Source: Crinalium sp049646245 (GTDB lineage Bacteria; Cyanobacteriota; Cyanobacteriia; Cyanobacteriales; PCC-9333). Taken from it: a stretch of 33,936 nt of DNA. The notes beneath the pieces were generated by a model. The model was not told the origin of the DNA. It did no database searches and saw only the letters and a program-made list of their open reading frames with translations. The position numbers and the translations under genes are program-made. The stretch spans positions 1 to 33,936 of the forward strand of contig JBARVL010000166.1 of the NCBI GenBank assembly GCA_049646245.1. The letters are read 5' to 3'. Of the stretch, positions 1-8,884 are shown in pieces (within the stretch, counting starts at the first letter, position 1; each line of letters opens with the position of its first letter).

Positions 1-706
1 TATGATAAACAACTTTACCTAGTAGCGTATTTAAGTCATTATGACGATTATCTGAGCGATCCGGTGTTGCAGTTAATCCTAATCTATAAGGTGCGATCGC
101 ATATTCTGCAATTACCCGATAAAAATCCGTCGGTAAATGATGGCACTCATCGCAGATTAATAAGGCATATAAGTTTCCTAATGCTTCTGCATGAATTGCC
201 GCACTATCATAAGTTGCTACAAGAATAGGAGTGCGATCGCGCGAACCTCCCCCTAATAATCCCACCTCCACGCCAGGAAATGCAGCCTCCAGTTGAGCAT
301 ACCACTGGTGCATTAAATCCAACGTTGGTACTACAATCAGCGTACTGCGGGGCGTAGACTGCATTGCTAATTGAGCTAAATAAGTCTTACCCGCAGCAGT
401 AGGTAATACAACAACTCCCTGTCTTCCTGCTAACTTCCAAGCTAATAACGCCTCACTTTGATGGGGATAAGGTTCCATTTCCAAACTGGGTATTAATTCC
501 AGTGGAGAAAATGCCTTAGCTTCATCAATAAAATTAATTTTCTCTGCTTGTAGTGCTTCTACCAGAGGACGATAGTAAATTGCAGGGATACGAAATTTTT
601 CTACACGGTCGTCCCAAGTAGCATATTCCACCCAAACTTTTCCCCTTGGTGGTGGATGGAAAATTAGAGTGCCTCGATCATAAGATAGTGTGGGGGTACG
701 AGCCAT
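1..706 (-). CDS. DEAD/DEAH-box (superfamily 2, XPB/RadD-like) helicase, N-terminal part
   Basis: The reading frame starts at the ATG at 706 (protein begins MARTPTLSYDRGTL) and runs off the left edge of the window, so the C-terminal helicase domain and the stop are not seen. The visible 235 residues carry the superfamily 2 ATPase core: a Q/aromatic region (YPHQSEAL), Walker A as PTAAGKT, motif Ia (VVPTLDLMHQW), a DECH Walker B box (ICDECHH) and motif III (GLTATP). An N-terminal domain of about 90 residues precedes the motor, as in XPB-like bacterial helicases. It should unwind or translocate on nucleic acid using ATP; the substrate cannot be read from this fragment. It is divergent from the histidine kinase gene at 856, with 149 bp between them. 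The family call is firm, the exact subfamily is not. Confidence 0.88.
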   Translation of the reverse strand, partial: MARTPTLSYDRGTLIFHPPPRGKVWVEYATWDDRVEKFRIPAIYYRPLVEALQAEKINFIDEAKAFSPLELIPSLEMEPYPHQSEALLAWKLAGRQGVVVLPTAAGKTYLAQLAMQSTPRSTLIVVPTLDLMHQWYAQLEAAFPGVEVGLLGGGSRDRTPILVATYDSAAIHAEALGNLYALLICDECHHLPTDFYRVIAEYAIAPYRLGLTATPDRSDNRHNDLNTLLGKVVYH

Positions 707-855
707 TATGTTAAAGCAAACACCCTGTTTATTCTAAGGTAATGAGTGGATGGGGGAAGTGTGCGATCGCATCTATTTTTCGCAACTAAACAGAGAATAT
801 TTCATAAATTATCCCAGCAAATGATTATTTTTGGCGAAATCAAGGAGTAGACAAA

Positions 856-3800
856 ATGTTAAGAGGAATACGCGATCGCACCAAACATTACCTAATTAGT
901 TTAGGAATAGTTGCTAGTGCATTACTCCTAACATTCTTACTAAAACCACTGCTGGGAACAATAAATTTCCCCTTATTTTATTGGGCAGTAGCAGTTAGTG
1001 CTTGGTCGGGCGGTATGGAGGCGGGACTACTAGCAACGCTCTTATCTACTTTAGCTATCCAATACTTTTTTATTGCGCCCTTACCTAACTTCGCTATTAA
1101 TGATTTAACCCATCTTGTACGCCTGGGTGTATTTATATTAGTAACACTACTGATCAGTTCATTGAACTGGGAATTACGCGCAGCTAAACAGCGAATTGAG
1201 AAAAGTCTACTCAAGATCAAAGCTTCCGAGGAACAATATCGCTTAATAGTTGATACAGCTTACGAAGGTATTTGGAAATATAATTCTGAGGCAAAAACAG
1301 AATATGTCAACCAGCGTTTAGCCGAAATGTTAGGTTATACCCCAGAAGAAATGATTGGTCGCCCAGTTTTTGATTTTATAGATCGAGATCAACGCGGGCA
1401 AGTAGAACAAATTCTTCAAAGGCGTAAGCAAGGTATTAAAGAGCAATACGACTTTTGTTTTCGTTGTAAAGATAATTCAGAACTCTGGGCAATTGTTACC
1501 AGTAGTCCAATTATCGATCAAAATGGGGAATCTATCGGTGGAATAGCTATGCTCACCGATGTCACAGAACGTAAGCAAGCAGAATTAGCTTTAAAAGAAA
1601 GCGAAGCACGGTTCCGCAGCATAGTTGAATCTAATATGATTGGGATTGCCTTTTGGGAATCAGACGGCTCTGTCAAAGATCCAAATGCCGCTTTTTTGAA
1701 CATAATTGGATATACCCAAGAAGACGTTATTCCTAATAAAATTAGCTGGCAAAAACTAACGCCACCGGAATATTCTTATTTAGATACCCTAGCGCTGACA
1801 GAAATTAAAACTAATAGGTTTTGTACACCATTTGAAAAAGAGTACATTCGTAAAGATGGCAGTCGTGTACCAGTTTTGATTGGTGGTGGTAGTTTTGAGG
1901 AATGTACAGACAAAGGTGCGTTTTTTGTTTTAGACATTACTAAGCGTAAGCTGGCGGAAAAAGCTCTACGAGAAAGTGAATCTCGCCTTAAGCATTTAGT
2001 AGACTCTAACTTAATTGGTATTATCTTTGCCGACTTTAACGGCAATGTGATTGAAGCCAATGATGCTTGGTTGAATATTTTAGGCTATACACGCGAAGAA
2101 GTAATTTCAGGAAAAATTAACTTTTTAGAAATTACTCCACCAGAATATCGCCATTTAGATCAACTAGCGATAGAGGAGATGAAGCTTACTAATAAACATT
2201 CTCCCTTCGAGAAAGAATATATTCGTAAAGATGGTAGCCGTATACCCGTATTAATTGGGACAGCATATATTCCAGGCGATGAGCCTGTTGGAATTGGATT
2301 TTTAATTGATCTTAGTGAACGCAAACAAATAGAAAAAGCCAGAGAGCAAAGTGAAACTAGATTCCGTACTTTAGTAGAACAAGCGCCTTTAAGTATTCAA
2401 ATTCTTGCTCCTGATGGTCGCACTCTCCAAGTTAATCGTGCATGGGAAGAACTCTGGGGAGTAACTTTAGACCAAATTCCAGAATATAATATGTTAGAAG
2501 ATCAGCAATTAGAAGAAAAGGGGATAATTCCTTATATTAAACAAGCATTTGCTGGGGAAGCGGTAATAATTCCCCCAGCCAAGTATGATCCTAATGAAAG
2601 TATTCCCGATCGCACAATTAATCAAGACCCGATTCGCTGGGTGAGTGCTGTTGCTTATCCCGTAAAAAATGAAGATGGTAGTATCCGCGAAATAGTCGTG
2701 ATACATGAAGATAGGACTGCTCGCAAACGCGCAGAAGATACACTAAAAGAAAGAGAAGCTGAACTAAGTTTAATTACTAATACTGTTCCTGTGTTAATTT
2801 CATATATTGATGCAGAACAACGCTATCGCTTTAATAATCAGAAATACCAAGAATGGTTTGGTAATTCTCCTACAGAAATATATGGCAAGCACATTAGAGA
2901 AGTTTTAGGTGTAACAGCTTATCAAAAATTTCTTCCTTATATTGAAACAGTATTATCAGGACAGCAAGTAACTTTTGAAGCCGAAATCCCTTATCAAAAT
3001 ATTGGTAAACGTTACGTTAATGCTATTTATATTCCGCAATTTGGGGATAACAAACAAGTTAAAGGATTTGTCGCTTTAGTTAGTGATATAACAGAGCGCA
3101 AGCAAGCTGAGGTAGAACGCATAAAGCTGTTAGAACTTGAGCAAGCAGCCCGCATTGTTGCTGTTAACGAAGCAGCACGAAGCGCCACAGCACAGCAGCG
3201 ACTAGCATTTTTAGCTGAAGCAAGTCGAGTGCTGTCAAGTTCTTTAGATTACAAAATTATACTATCGACTATCGCTGATTTAGTTGTGCCAAGTATGGCG
3301 GATTTCTGCTTTTTTGATGCCGTAACACCGGAGAATAAAATAGAGCGCGTAGTCTGGCGGCACTGCGATCCAGATCAGAAAGAATGGTTCGATCAGGTGC
3401 AGTACTATGTCCCACCCCAGGATATTCAAGATCACCCCGTAAATTCAGTTTTATTAACAGGAAAAGCCCAGTTTATTTCCAAGGTTTCTGATGATTGGCT
3501 ACAGGAAGTTGCGATTAATTCTGAACATTTGAATTTTTGGCGTAGTTTGAACTTTAGCTCATTAATTACAGTCCCAATAATAGCCCACGATCGCAAATTA
3601 GGAACTTTAACTTTTTGTGTAACATCTCAATCAGATCGCAGTTATACCAACGATGATTTACTGTTAGCTTATGATTTAGCTCATCGTGCAGCTTTAGCCT
3701 TGGATAACGCTAGTTTGTATAGAGAAGCGCAAGAAGCTAACCGCATGAAAGACGAGTTTCTTGCCACCCTGTCCCATGAACTGCGTACCCCTCTTAATGC

Positions 3801-4896
3801 TATGCTGGGATGGACTCAGCTATTACGCACCCGCACATTTGATCCTCAAACATCAGCACGGGCGCTGGAAACAATTGATCGTAATACTAAATCTTTGGCT
3901 CAACTAATTGAGGATGTTTTAGACGTTTCTCGGATTATTACAGGGAAACTACAGCTTAATATTCGTCCAATTCAACTTGTACCTGTAATTGAAGCAGCTA
4001 TTGAAACAGTACAACCTGCTGCTAACGCTAAAGATATTAAGATTGAGTGCTTATTAGACTTTTATAGAGGAAAAGTTTTAGGAGATCCCAACCGTTTGCA
4101 GCAAGTAGTGTGGAATTTGCTTTCCAATGCTGTTAAATTTACTCCTCAAGGGGGAAGAGTTGAAGTCAGACTAAAACAAATTAATAATGATGTATATATT
4201 GAATTTATAGATACAGGAAAAGGAATCAAGAACGAGTTTTTACCTTATGTATTTGAACGTTTCCGTCAAGCTGATAATTCCATTACTAGATCTTATGGCG
4301 GGTTAGGTTTAGGGTTAGCAATTGTCCGTCATTTAGTAGAATTACACGGAGGAACAGTTCATGCTGAGAGTGCAGGTGAGGGAAAGGGAGCTACATTTGT
4401 AGTTATACTACCTGCGATCGCACACAACCACAATCAAGTAAAACCAGAAACTAGCTCATACAATCAAAATATAGATTTATCTCCGTCTACTGATAGCGTT
4501 TCCTCCTCACTTTTGTCCGATTTACACATCCTAATAGTAGATGATGAACCTGATGCCAGAGAGTTATTAATTGCTATTCTTCAAGATTATGGCGCAGAAG
4601 TCACAGCAGCTAATTCTGCAACTGAGGCATTTGAACTACTGCAAAAATTGCAGCCAAATGTGTTAATAAGTGATATTGGTATGCCTAATGAAGACGGTTA
4701 CGCCTTAATTCGCAAAATTCGCTCGCTGCATCCAGAACAAGGAGGCAAAATTCCTGCGATCGCTCTAACAGCTTATGCTAGATCTGAAGACCGTAATCAA
4801 GCTATTTTAGCAGGTTTCCAACTTCACATTCCCAAACCTATTAATCCGGCTGAATTAGCTATTATGATTTCCAACCTCTTGACAATTATCAATTAA
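856..4896 (+). CDS. Membrane-anchored multi-PAS/GAF hybrid sensor histidine kinase
   Basis: This 1346-residue protein is a two-component sensor. Residues 1-112 hold a DUF4118/KdpD-like membrane domain of several hydrophobic helices. Five PAS domains follow at roughly 122-244, 247-370, 373-494, 498-630 and 632-751, several ending in the typical (D/L)xxERKQAE linker. A GAF domain spans about 781-950. The HisKA dimerisation helix has the phospho-acceptor His974 in LSHELRTPLN. The ATPase domain shows the N box (NLLSNAVKFTP), G1 (DTGKGI) and G2 (GLGLGL). A C-terminal receiver domain (about 1222-1346) has the acidic pair VDDE and phospho-acceptor Asp1273 in ISDIGMP. No DNA-binding output is attached, so phosphate probably passes to another protein. 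A good AAGGAG ribosome site lies at 842-847. The stop codon lies inside a heptamer repeat. The signal sensed is unknown. Confidence 0.95.
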   Translation: MLRGIRDRTKHYLISLGIVASALLLTFLLKPLLGTINFPLFYWAVAVSAWSGGMEAGLLATLLSTLAIQYFFIAPLPNFAINDLTHLVRLGVFILVTLLISSLNWELRAAKQRIEKSLLKIKASEEQYRLIVDTAYEGIWKYNSEAKTEYVNQRLAEMLGYTPEEMIGRPVFDFIDRDQRGQVEQILQRRKQGIKEQYDFCFRCKDNSELWAIVTSSPIIDQNGESIGGIAMLTDVTERKQAELALKESEARFRSIVESNMIGIAFWESDGSVKDPNAAFLNIIGYTQEDVIPNKISWQKLTPPEYSYLDTLALTEIKTNRFCTPFEKEYIRKDGSRVPVLIGGGSFEECTDKGAFFVLDITKRKLAEKALRESESRLKHLVDSNLIGIIFADFNGNVIEANDAWLNILGYTREEVISGKINFLEITPPEYRHLDQLAIEEMKLTNKHSPFEKEYIRKDGSRIPVLIGTAYIPGDEPVGIGFLIDLSERKQIEKAREQSETRFRTLVEQAPLSIQILAPDGRTLQVNRAWEELWGVTLDQIPEYNMLEDQQLEEKGIIPYIKQAFAGEAVIIPPAKYDPNESIPDRTINQDPIRWVSAVAYPVKNEDGSIREIVVIHEDRTARKRAEDTLKEREAELSLITNTVPVLISYIDAEQRYRFNNQKYQEWFGNSPTEIYGKHIREVLGVTAYQKFLPYIETVLSGQQVTFEAEIPYQNIGKRYVNAIYIPQFGDNKQVKGFVALVSDITERKQAEVERIKLLELEQAARIVAVNEAARSATAQQRLAFLAEASRVLSSSLDYKIILSTIADLVVPSMADFCFFDAVTPENKIERVVWRHCDPDQKEWFDQVQYYVPPQDIQDHPVNSVLLTGKAQFISKVSDDWLQEVAINSEHLNFWRSLNFSSLITVPIIAHDRKLGTLTFCVTSQSDRSYTNDDLLLAYDLAHRAALALDNASLYREAQEANRMKDEFLATLSHELRTPLNAMLGWTQLLRTRTFDPQTSARALETIDRNTKSLAQLIEDVLDVSRIITGKLQLNIRPIQLVPVIEAAIETVQPAANAKDIKIECLLDFYRGKVLGDPNRLQQVVWNLLSNAVKFTPQGGRVEVRLKQINNDVYIEFIDTGKGIKNEFLPYVFERFRQADNSITRSYGGLGLGLAIVRHLVELHGGTVHAESAGEGKGATFVVILPAIAHNHNQVKPETSSYNQNIDLSPSTDSVSSSLLSDLHILIVDDEPDARELLIAILQDYGAEVTAANSATEAFELLQKLQPNVLISDIGMPNEDGYALIRKIRSLHPEQGGKIPAIALTAYARSEDRNQAILAGFQLHIPKPINPAELAIMISNLLTIIN

Positions 4897-4950
4897 CAAT
4901 TATCAATTATCAATTAACAATTATCAATTATCAATTAACAATTATCAATG
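4883..4950. repeat. Heptamer short tandem repeat (CAATTAT/CAATTAA), nine units
   Basis: Nine full units alternate CAATTAT and CAATTAA with a 21-bp super-period. The TAA stop of the histidine kinase (4894-4896) is the end of the second unit, and the ATG of the next gene (4948) lies in a final, altered unit reading CAATGAA. The whole 51-bp intergenic gap is therefore repeat. Such heptameric STRRs are common in filamentous cyanobacteria. Confidence 0.9.
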
Positions 4951-5280
4951 AATAGCAAATCTGAGAATGCTGCTTATGAAAAAGCCTATAAGTTTGCGAT
5001 TAGGGTTGTTAAGGCTTATCAATATTTAACTACTGAAAAAAAGGAGTTTGTTTTATCAAAACAACTACTTAAGAGTGGTACATCAATAGGAGCCAATATT
5101 GCTGAAGCTAATGGAGCTATATCAGTAGCTGACTTTTCCAGTAAAATGTCTATTGCTTATAAAGAATGCTTGGAAACAAAATATTGGCTTTCCCTCCTCA
5201 AAGATACTAATTACATTAATCAAAATGCTTTTGAAAGCATCTACAAAGACGCTGACGAAATCAGCAAAATATTGTTTTAA
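4948..5280 (+). CDS. Four-helix-bundle protein (S23 / 23S rRNA intervening-sequence type), apparently C-terminally truncated
   Basis: The 110-residue product matches the four-helix-bundle family first found in intervening sequences of 23S rRNA genes and also common as free-standing genes. The diagnostic stretch is SGTSIGANIAEANGA at about residues 43-57, followed by the KECLETKYWL helix. There is no rRNA around it here. The in-frame TAA at 5278-5280 is followed, in the same frame, by codons reading ILKTTRIKNN up to a second TAA at 5326-5328. That reads like the usual family tail (S-I-I-K-T-T-R), so the stop probably arose by a nonsense change removing about 16 residues. No ribosome binding site is visible: the sequence before the ATG is all heptamer repeat. 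Function of free-standing members is not established. Confidence 0.85.
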   Translation: MNSKSENAAYEKAYKFAIRVVKAYQYLTTEKKEFVLSKQLLKSGTSIGANIAEANGAISVADFSSKMSIAYKECLETKYWLSLLKDTNYINQNAFESIYKDADEISKILF

Positions 5281-5318
5281 ATTCTCAAGACAACCCGCAT
5301 CAAAAACAACTCAACAGA

Positions 5319-5353
5319 TAATTGTTAATTGTTAATTGTTAATTGTTAATTGT
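5319..5353. repeat. Heptamer short tandem repeat (TAATTGT), five units
   Basis: Five perfect units of TAATTGT. This is the reverse complement of the repeat type at 4883-4950, so the four-helix-bundle gene is bracketed by repeats in inverted orientation. The stop codon of the DUF3531 gene (5346-5348, minus strand) and the second stop of the four-helix-bundle frame (5326-5328) both lie in it. Confidence 0.9.
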
Positions 5354-5807
5354 CAAACTCTTGTTCATAGAAAGCAGCCTGACGGCGACTTGGATCTATT
5401 TGCCAATCTTCATTGTCACCGCCAATAATTAATTGCTTAATATCAACGTATTCTTTACTCAATTGTTTCAGTGCATTAATTAGGATATCAAGAGCGATCG
5501 CATCACTGGTTCCTAAATCAAACCAGCAGCGACCCCAGTTTTTTTCATACTCAAAATCAGCCATATTGTGCATCAACGCCGACAAGCTGTTATCAGCCGC
5601 CTCTGCGTCATACTCCATATAACTCAATTCCATTCCCACTTCCTGAACTTGGATATTTTCAGCATTAAAAGCCCCCAGTTTTCCTAAAAAAAACCAAGAA
5701 TTAAAAACTTCTTCAACATATTGCTTCTCTCTGTGAGAAGGAACACTATTGAACTCAATCCAAATCCACAAATCAAAAGAGTTATATTCGCGAAACTGTA
5801 CGTGCAT
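5346..5807 (-). CDS. DUF3531 family protein
   Basis: The 153-residue product, read from the ATG at 5807 (MHVQFREYNSFDLWIWIEF), looks like the DUF3531 family, which is conserved across cyanobacteria and found in plastid-bearing plants. It is rich in aromatic and acidic residues, has no membrane segment or signal peptide, and contains the block NWGRCWFDLGTSDAIALD in its C-terminal half. A TTG three codons further upstream is a weaker alternative start; no strong ribosome site decides between them. The final codons and stop are provided by the heptamer repeat, so the last residue or two may not be ancestral. It converges with the four-helix-bundle gene and is tandem with the TPR gene upstream (20 bp apart). 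Biochemical function is unknown to me. Confidence 0.8.
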   Translation of the reverse strand: MHVQFREYNSFDLWIWIEFNSVPSHREKQYVEEVFNSWFFLGKLGAFNAENIQVQEVGMELSYMEYDAEAADNSLSALMHNMADFEYEKNWGRCWFDLGTSDAIALDILINALKQLSKEYVDIKQLIIGGDNEDWQIDPSRRQAAFYEQEFDN

Positions 5808-5827
5808 CGGACTCAAGACCTAAATTG

Positions 5828-5849
5828 CTAATTGTTAATTGTTAATTGC
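5828..5849. repeat. Heptamer short tandem repeat (TAATTGT), about three units
   Basis: Two TAATTGT units and one TAATTGC at 5829-5849, the same family as 5319-5353. The stop codon (TAG on the minus strand, 5828-5830) and the last residues (INN) of the TPR protein come from it. Confidence 0.8.
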
Positions 5850-6811
5850 GGTAATTTAACTGGTCCCCATGTCCCAGATCCATTATCAATCTGTTTTTTG
5901 TAAGCATAGCAGTCACGCTCTTTAAGATCAATCTTAATTTGAGTCTTGCAGTGTTCATAAAAGATTTGTGAAGCAATCCATTTTGGCAGTTGATTTGATT
6001 TATTCAAAGCAGTTTGAAAATTATTATTAGCTTCTTTGAACAAAGCAGGATTTTTTTGAGTATTTCCTTGGAATGCTAAAATTTGGGCTTTTAAATAATA
6101 TAATTCTGGGTTTTTAGGAGCTTCTTGTAATGCCTTATCTACATACTCAAGTGCCTTATTATACTGCTTCAAATCCCGATAACCAACAGCAATCCCACGA
6201 TGAGCTAAATACCCTGGACTGGCATATTTTTCTAGGCTTTCAATTCCTTGCTTCGGGTCAGAAAACGGCAGATTTACGGCTAAAATCAAATCCATATATC
6301 CCTTAAGTAAATTTACTTCTGGATCGTTAGGAGCAATTTTCTTAGCTTCATCCAAATACTGAAAAACTTGCTGTAATTTTGTTAAAGCCGCCAAAGAGTT
6401 TTCTTGCTTAAAGCTGTAAGTACCTTCTAAAAAATAACCAACAGCAGTGTAAAGATTTCCACGCACAGGATCATTCTGGTTGATCTGTTGCGCTAATTGC
6501 ATCGTTTTATTGGAATAAAATTTAAAGGCGTTCCAGTCTTGATCTTTAAAAGCAAAAGATGCTTGGATAGCATAAGCTAAAGGCTCATTTTTGTCAGTAG
6601 ATTCAGCCAGTTTGAGATAACGTCTAGCTTCAGGATAGTTACCTTCCTTAAACAGCGCTTTAAAAGCCGCTTCTGTATTGTCTCCAATATTGCGAGTATT
6701 AGTAGTACGAAATATATCTTTGGCAAAAGTTGGAGTTACCCACAGGCTAAGTGCAGTAAATGTGGCGAAAGCAGAACCCATCCTCAGATGTGAAAACAAC
6801 CAATCTTTCAT
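5828..6811 (-). CDS. Exported tetratricopeptide-repeat protein
   Basis: Read from the ATG at 6811, the 327-residue product starts with a signal peptide (MKDWLFSHLRMGS, then a hydrophobic run ending in PTFA before KD), so it is probably periplasmic or thylakoid-lumenal. TPR-like helical repeats follow through most of the chain (GNYPEARRYLKLAES, YNKALEYVDKALQEAPKNPELYYLKAQ). The longer open frame to 6916 has a charged, non-conserved head without signal character. A GAGG ribosome site seven bases before 6811 supports the shorter start. The C-terminus has two Cys residues (HCKTQ, RDCYAY) that could form a disulfide after export. Such proteins are usually scaffolds in complex assembly; its partner cannot be deduced here. 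Confidence 0.82.
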   Translation of the reverse strand: MKDWLFSHLRMGSAFATFTALSLWVTPTFAKDIFRTTNTRNIGDNTEAAFKALFKEGNYPEARRYLKLAESTDKNEPLAYAIQASFAFKDQDWNAFKFYSNKTMQLAQQINQNDPVRGNLYTAVGYFLEGTYSFKQENSLAALTKLQQVFQYLDEAKKIAPNDPEVNLLKGYMDLILAVNLPFSDPKQGIESLEKYASPGYLAHRGIAVGYRDLKQYNKALEYVDKALQEAPKNPELYYLKAQILAFQGNTQKNPALFKEANNNFQTALNKSNQLPKWIASQIFYEHCKTQIKIDLKERDCYAYKKQIDNGSGTWGPVKLPQLTINN

Positions 6812-7015
6812 GTTTATCCTCAAAAAAACTTTTGTTTTATTATTCCCATTCCGCTTGTCAGTTCGCGCATTAGATAACTGCCGACAGGGATTATATACAC
6901 AACTCCAATAGATCACCTTGACGCGATCGCTATTTGCCAGTTCCAGCTTAAGCCTTCAGTCACTAGCCTTTATTATAGAAGAAGTAGAGGCAAGGAATAT
7001 TTACTTAACTCTTTT

Positions 7016-7131
7016 AGGACTTACGCACCGAAAGCTTGAAACCTTGATCCCCCCTACCCCCCTTAAGAAGGGGGGGAAATTCAAAGTCCCCCTTCTTAAG
7101 GGGGATTTAGGGGGATCTCTGCGTAAGTCCT
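7016..7131. mobile_element. MITE-like element, AGGACTTACGCA family, copy 1
   Basis: A 116-bp element with perfect 12-bp terminal inverted repeats: AGGACTTACGCA at 7016-7027 and TGCGTAAGTCCT at 7120-7131. The core is C- and G-rich and folds on itself (CCCCCCTTAAGAAGGGGGG and CCCCCTTCTTAAGGGGG). No coding capacity. Related copies lie at 10247-10361 and 11505-11596, and a lone end at 29992-30003. It occupies most of the gap between the TPR gene and the ABC ATPase. Confidence 0.85.
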
Positions 7132-7248
7132 GTCTTTGAAAAGAAGATTACCTCAAATTTTTCTCTCATACCATAATATACAATTGTTAATCTGAGAGTG
7201 AGAAGCGAGAATTAGCGATCGCATCATAATTAATCACATCCGTACTTA

Positions 7249-7926
7249 ATGCTCTATCTCAAAAACCTGATTTACCACCCCCCAGCTACCCCAACAGCTA
7301 TCCTCAAATCTATCAACCTCGAACTTGCCCCCCAGCAATTAGGGCTGGTTATCGGTCCCAGTGGGTCTGGGAAAAGCACCTTTCTAGAGATCATGGCTGG
7401 ACTGGCAGAAAAAACATCCGGCGGTCTCTTGTGGCGAGACCAAGAACTTACACCAGATCACCTACAACAATTGTGCGGCTTAGTATTTCAGTTTCCAGAA
7501 CGGCATTTTTGTGGCAACACAATTTTAGAAGAACTGCGACTAGGACACCCAGAGTTAGGCTCAACGCGAATAAAAGAAGCACTTGAAGAAGTAGGGCTTG
7601 CCCATCTCTCCCTCCAAACCTCCCCGCAATCCCTTAGCGGTGGTCAACAACGGCGACTTGCCTTAGCAGTACAGTTAATTCGACAACCCCATATTCTACT
7701 ATTAGACGAACCAACAGCAGGGCTAGATTGGTCAATGAGACGGCAACTGGTGAACTTATTAGCTAAACTCAAAACCCATTGGACACTCTTAGTAGTGACT
7801 CACGATGCCAGTGATTTATTGCCAATTGCTGATTGCGGCTGGACAATCAATCATGGTGAAATGCAATCAGTTGATCCAAAATCACTCGTAACTAAAGATA
7901 ATCAAACCCAAGCCGTTACTCCATAA
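7249..7926 (+). CDS. ABC transporter ATP-binding protein (ECF/CbiO- or NAP14-like)
   Basis: A stand-alone ABC ATPase of 225 residues. Visible motifs are Walker A (GPSGSGKST, about 37-45), a Q-loop of the form FQFPERHFCGNTILEEL (about 80-96), the signature LSGGQQRRLALA, Walker B (ILLLDEP) and the H-loop (VVTHD). The Q-loop resembles CbiO/EcfA ATPases of energy-coupling-factor importers and the chloroplast NAP14/ABCI11 group, which has been linked to metal homeostasis in plants. No permease or substrate-binding gene lies nearby, so it must work with a membrane partner encoded elsewhere. The next gene, rsmG, is 147 bp downstream on the same strand. Class confident, substrate unknown. Confidence 0.9.
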   Translation: MLYLKNLIYHPPATPTAILKSINLELAPQQLGLVIGPSGSGKSTFLEIMAGLAEKTSGGLLWRDQELTPDHLQQLCGLVFQFPERHFCGNTILEELRLGHPELGSTRIKEALEEVGLAHLSLQTSPQSLSGGQQRRLALAVQLIRQPHILLLDEPTAGLDWSMRRQLVNLLAKLKTHWTLLVVTHDASDLLPIADCGWTINHGEMQSVDPKSLVTKDNQTQAVTP

Positions 7927-8073
7927 AGTGACAAGTAAGGAAATATATCATAGTTGATCTAAAAAAGAAAAACTTGTCCAACAAACAATTAACCTAAAAA
8001 AACATCTGCGTTTATCTACATTTATCTGCTTGCATCTGCCGTCAAAAAAATCCCAAATCTCTATAACCTCAAA

Positions 8074-8823
8074 GTGAATACAATTACAGAATCCCAAAAC
8101 TCCATCCCTGAGATGTTAGAAATTTGGCAGCAAACCTTAAACTGGCAACCAAACCCAATTCAACAACAGCAATTTCAGCAGCTTTACGAACTAATTTTAG
8201 CCGCAAACCAACATCTCAACCTAACGCGCATTACCACACCAGAAGACTTTTGGGAAAAGCACTTATGGGATTCATTAAAAGGAATTGCTCAATTACTTAA
8301 CACCTCTACCACCTCACCATTACGTGCAATTGATATTGGTACAGGGGGAGGTTTCCCAGGAATACCAGTGGCGATCGCACTCTTAAACTGTCACGTTACC
8401 CTACTAGATTCTACCCGTAAAAAAATCGCCTTCCTAGAAAACCTAATCCCACAATTAAACTTAAATAATCTCACCACATTAACTGGTAGAGCCGAAGAAA
8501 TAGGACAACAAAAACAGCATCGCCAAGCTTACGATTTAGCTTTAATTCGAGCCGTTGCCCCAGCATCCGTTTGTGCAGAATATGCCTTACCTTTACTTAA
8601 AAAAAATGGTTTAGCAATTCTATATCGTGGACAATGGACTGAAGAAGAAACAAAAACTCTAGAAGAAGCAGTTAAACAATTAGGTGGCGTAATTGATTCT
8701 ATAGAAACATTTACCACACCCATTAGTCAAAGCCAGCGAACTTGTTTGTATTTAAAGAAAATAACAGCAACACCTGCTTATTTTCCCCGTCCAGTAGGCA
8801 TACCTACACAAAAGCCACTTTAG
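8074..8823 (+). CDS. rsmG: 16S rRNA (guanine527-N7)-methyltransferase RsmG
   Basis: The product methylates N7 of G527 of 16S rRNA with S-adenosylmethionine (formerly GidB). The SAM-binding motif I is plain as AIDIGTGGGFPGIPVAIAL (about residues 88-106), followed by the acidic-strand motif VTLLDSTRKKIAFLENL and the later RAVAPASVCAEYALPLLKKNG block. The N-terminal segment (NQHLNLTRIT, FWEKHLWDSL) is typical of the family. The frame opens with GTG at 8074, giving 249 residues; an internal ATG at 8113 (MLEIWQQTL) is an alternative and also fits the family length. The C-terminal PVGIPTQKPL tail is usual for cyanobacterial members. Confidence 0.96.
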   Translation: MNTITESQNSIPEMLEIWQQTLNWQPNPIQQQQFQQLYELILAANQHLNLTRITTPEDFWEKHLWDSLKGIAQLLNTSTTSPLRAIDIGTGGGFPGIPVAIALLNCHVTLLDSTRKKIAFLENLIPQLNLNNLTTLTGRAEEIGQQKQHRQAYDLALIRAVAPASVCAEYALPLLKKNGLAILYRGQWTEEETKTLEEAVKQLGGVIDSIETFTTPISQSQRTCLYLKKITATPAYFPRPVGIPTQKPL

Positions 8824-8884
8824 TTTATTTCTGTTCTTTCAACTATTAAATAATATTAATTAAAAAAATAATGCCACAAATTGT

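Noticed and set aside
4883..4950. CRISPR-like array
   Set aside because: Units are 7 bp with no spacers; this is a simple tandem repeat of the STRR type.
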